DNA of 37,497 bases, taken from the NCBI GenBank assembly GCA_038527375.1, contig JBCBFU010000026.1:1-37497 (forward strand), read 5' to 3'. The position numbers and the translations under genes are program-made. This document shows, one piece after another, positions 37,442 to 37,497 of the stretch (positions are counted from its first letter, which is position 1; each line of letters opens with the position of its first letter). The notes under the pieces are model-generated. The model was not told the DNA's origin. It searched no databases and saw only the letters and a list, made by a program, of their open reading frames with translations. Source of the stretch: Shimia_B sp038527375 (lineage in GTDB: Bacteria; Pseudomonadota; Alphaproteobacteria; Rhodobacterales; Rhodobacteraceae).

Positions 37442-37497
37442 CCGGGGCCGGGCACGCCATCCGTGACCTCGTCCCCGGTGGACAGGATCGCCACCCG
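37421..37497 (-). other. inverted terminal segment encoding the next part of moeA
   Basis: Read on the minus strand from 37497, this stretch gives VAILSTGDEVTDG and PGPGQIGDANR, the strongly conserved MoeA motif that should follow directly after the KRLR at 37412-37423 of the plus-strand gene. The junction shares CGG (37421-37423) with the reverse complement of the last three bases (37495-37497). So the 77-bp piece is in the wrong orientation relative to the gene. It is most likely an assembly or library chimera at the contig end. Confidence 0.85.

Overview
The window looks like a chromosomal segment of an alphaproteobacterium of the family Rhodobacteraceae (Roseobacter-type). The evidence is high GC throughout, very tight operons with ATGA or TGATG overlaps, a tiny aa3-type cytochrome c oxidase subunit IV, a plant/alphaproteobacterial type GshA, a pyrB/pyrC-like/plsY operon and an alphaproteobacterial form of initiator tRNA. 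There is no transposase, integrase, phage gene, CRISPR array or rRNA. It reads as ordinary core chromosome with several small lineage-restricted genes. It is probably a whole contig, because both ends show short terminal inverted structures that look like assembly artefacts.

Layout: (1) 1-363, AT-rich left end, initiator tRNA-fMet and its terminator. (2) 363-6060, a THUMP-domain RNA methyltransferase facing left, diverging from an ABC-2 exporter (ATPase and permease), an S49 protease, a 58-residue membrane/zinc-ribbon protein, a CaCA antiporter and a PTR1-like reductase. (3) 6061-6370, a gene-free AT-rich spacer, then uvrC, pgsA, moaD and moaE. (4) 9775-12979 on the minus strand: ubiA, a BON/OmpA-domain protein and a small membrane-anchored coiled-coil protein. 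(5) 12992-15646, rsmE, a membrane protein and gshA. (6) 15652-19068 on the minus strand: pyrB, a tail-anchored protein, a catalytically degenerate dihydroorotase homologue and plsY. (7) 19228-25601, a uracil-DNA glycosylase-like protein, moaB and an RND efflux pair ending in a hairpin terminator. (8) 25615-28184, a free-standing DsbD alpha-domain protein, a YqgE/AlgH protein and a Sua5/TsaC enzyme. (9) 28297-32873, an acyl-CoA dehydrogenase, a small lipoprotein, an MBL-fold hydrolase, a DUF6173 protein, cytochrome oxidase subunit IV and a lipoprotein. (10) 32886-33913 on the minus strand: azlC and azlD. (11) 33984 to the end: fdhD, a 34-residue membrane peptide, mobA, mobB and a fused protein with a DWSG-type domain followed by MoeA.

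Functional themes: molybdenum cofactor genes occur at three separate places (moaDE, moaB, fdhD-mobAB-moeA), consistent with a formate dehydrogenase or other Mo enzymes elsewhere in the genome. Phospholipid synthesis (pgsA, plsY), pyrimidine synthesis, ubiquinone synthesis, glutathione synthesis, DNA repair (uvrC, UDG) and tRNA/rRNA modification (RsmE, THUMP methyltransferase, Sua5) make up most of the rest.

Most notable points: the moeA reading frame breaks at 37421-37423 because the final 77 bases are inverted; the pyrC-like protein has lost its metal ligands and is co-transcribed with a tail-anchored membrane protein; MoeA carries an uncommon N-terminal domain; and several tiny membrane proteins are embedded in operons by overlapping start and stop codons. 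I did not find a clear-cut new defence or mobile system.
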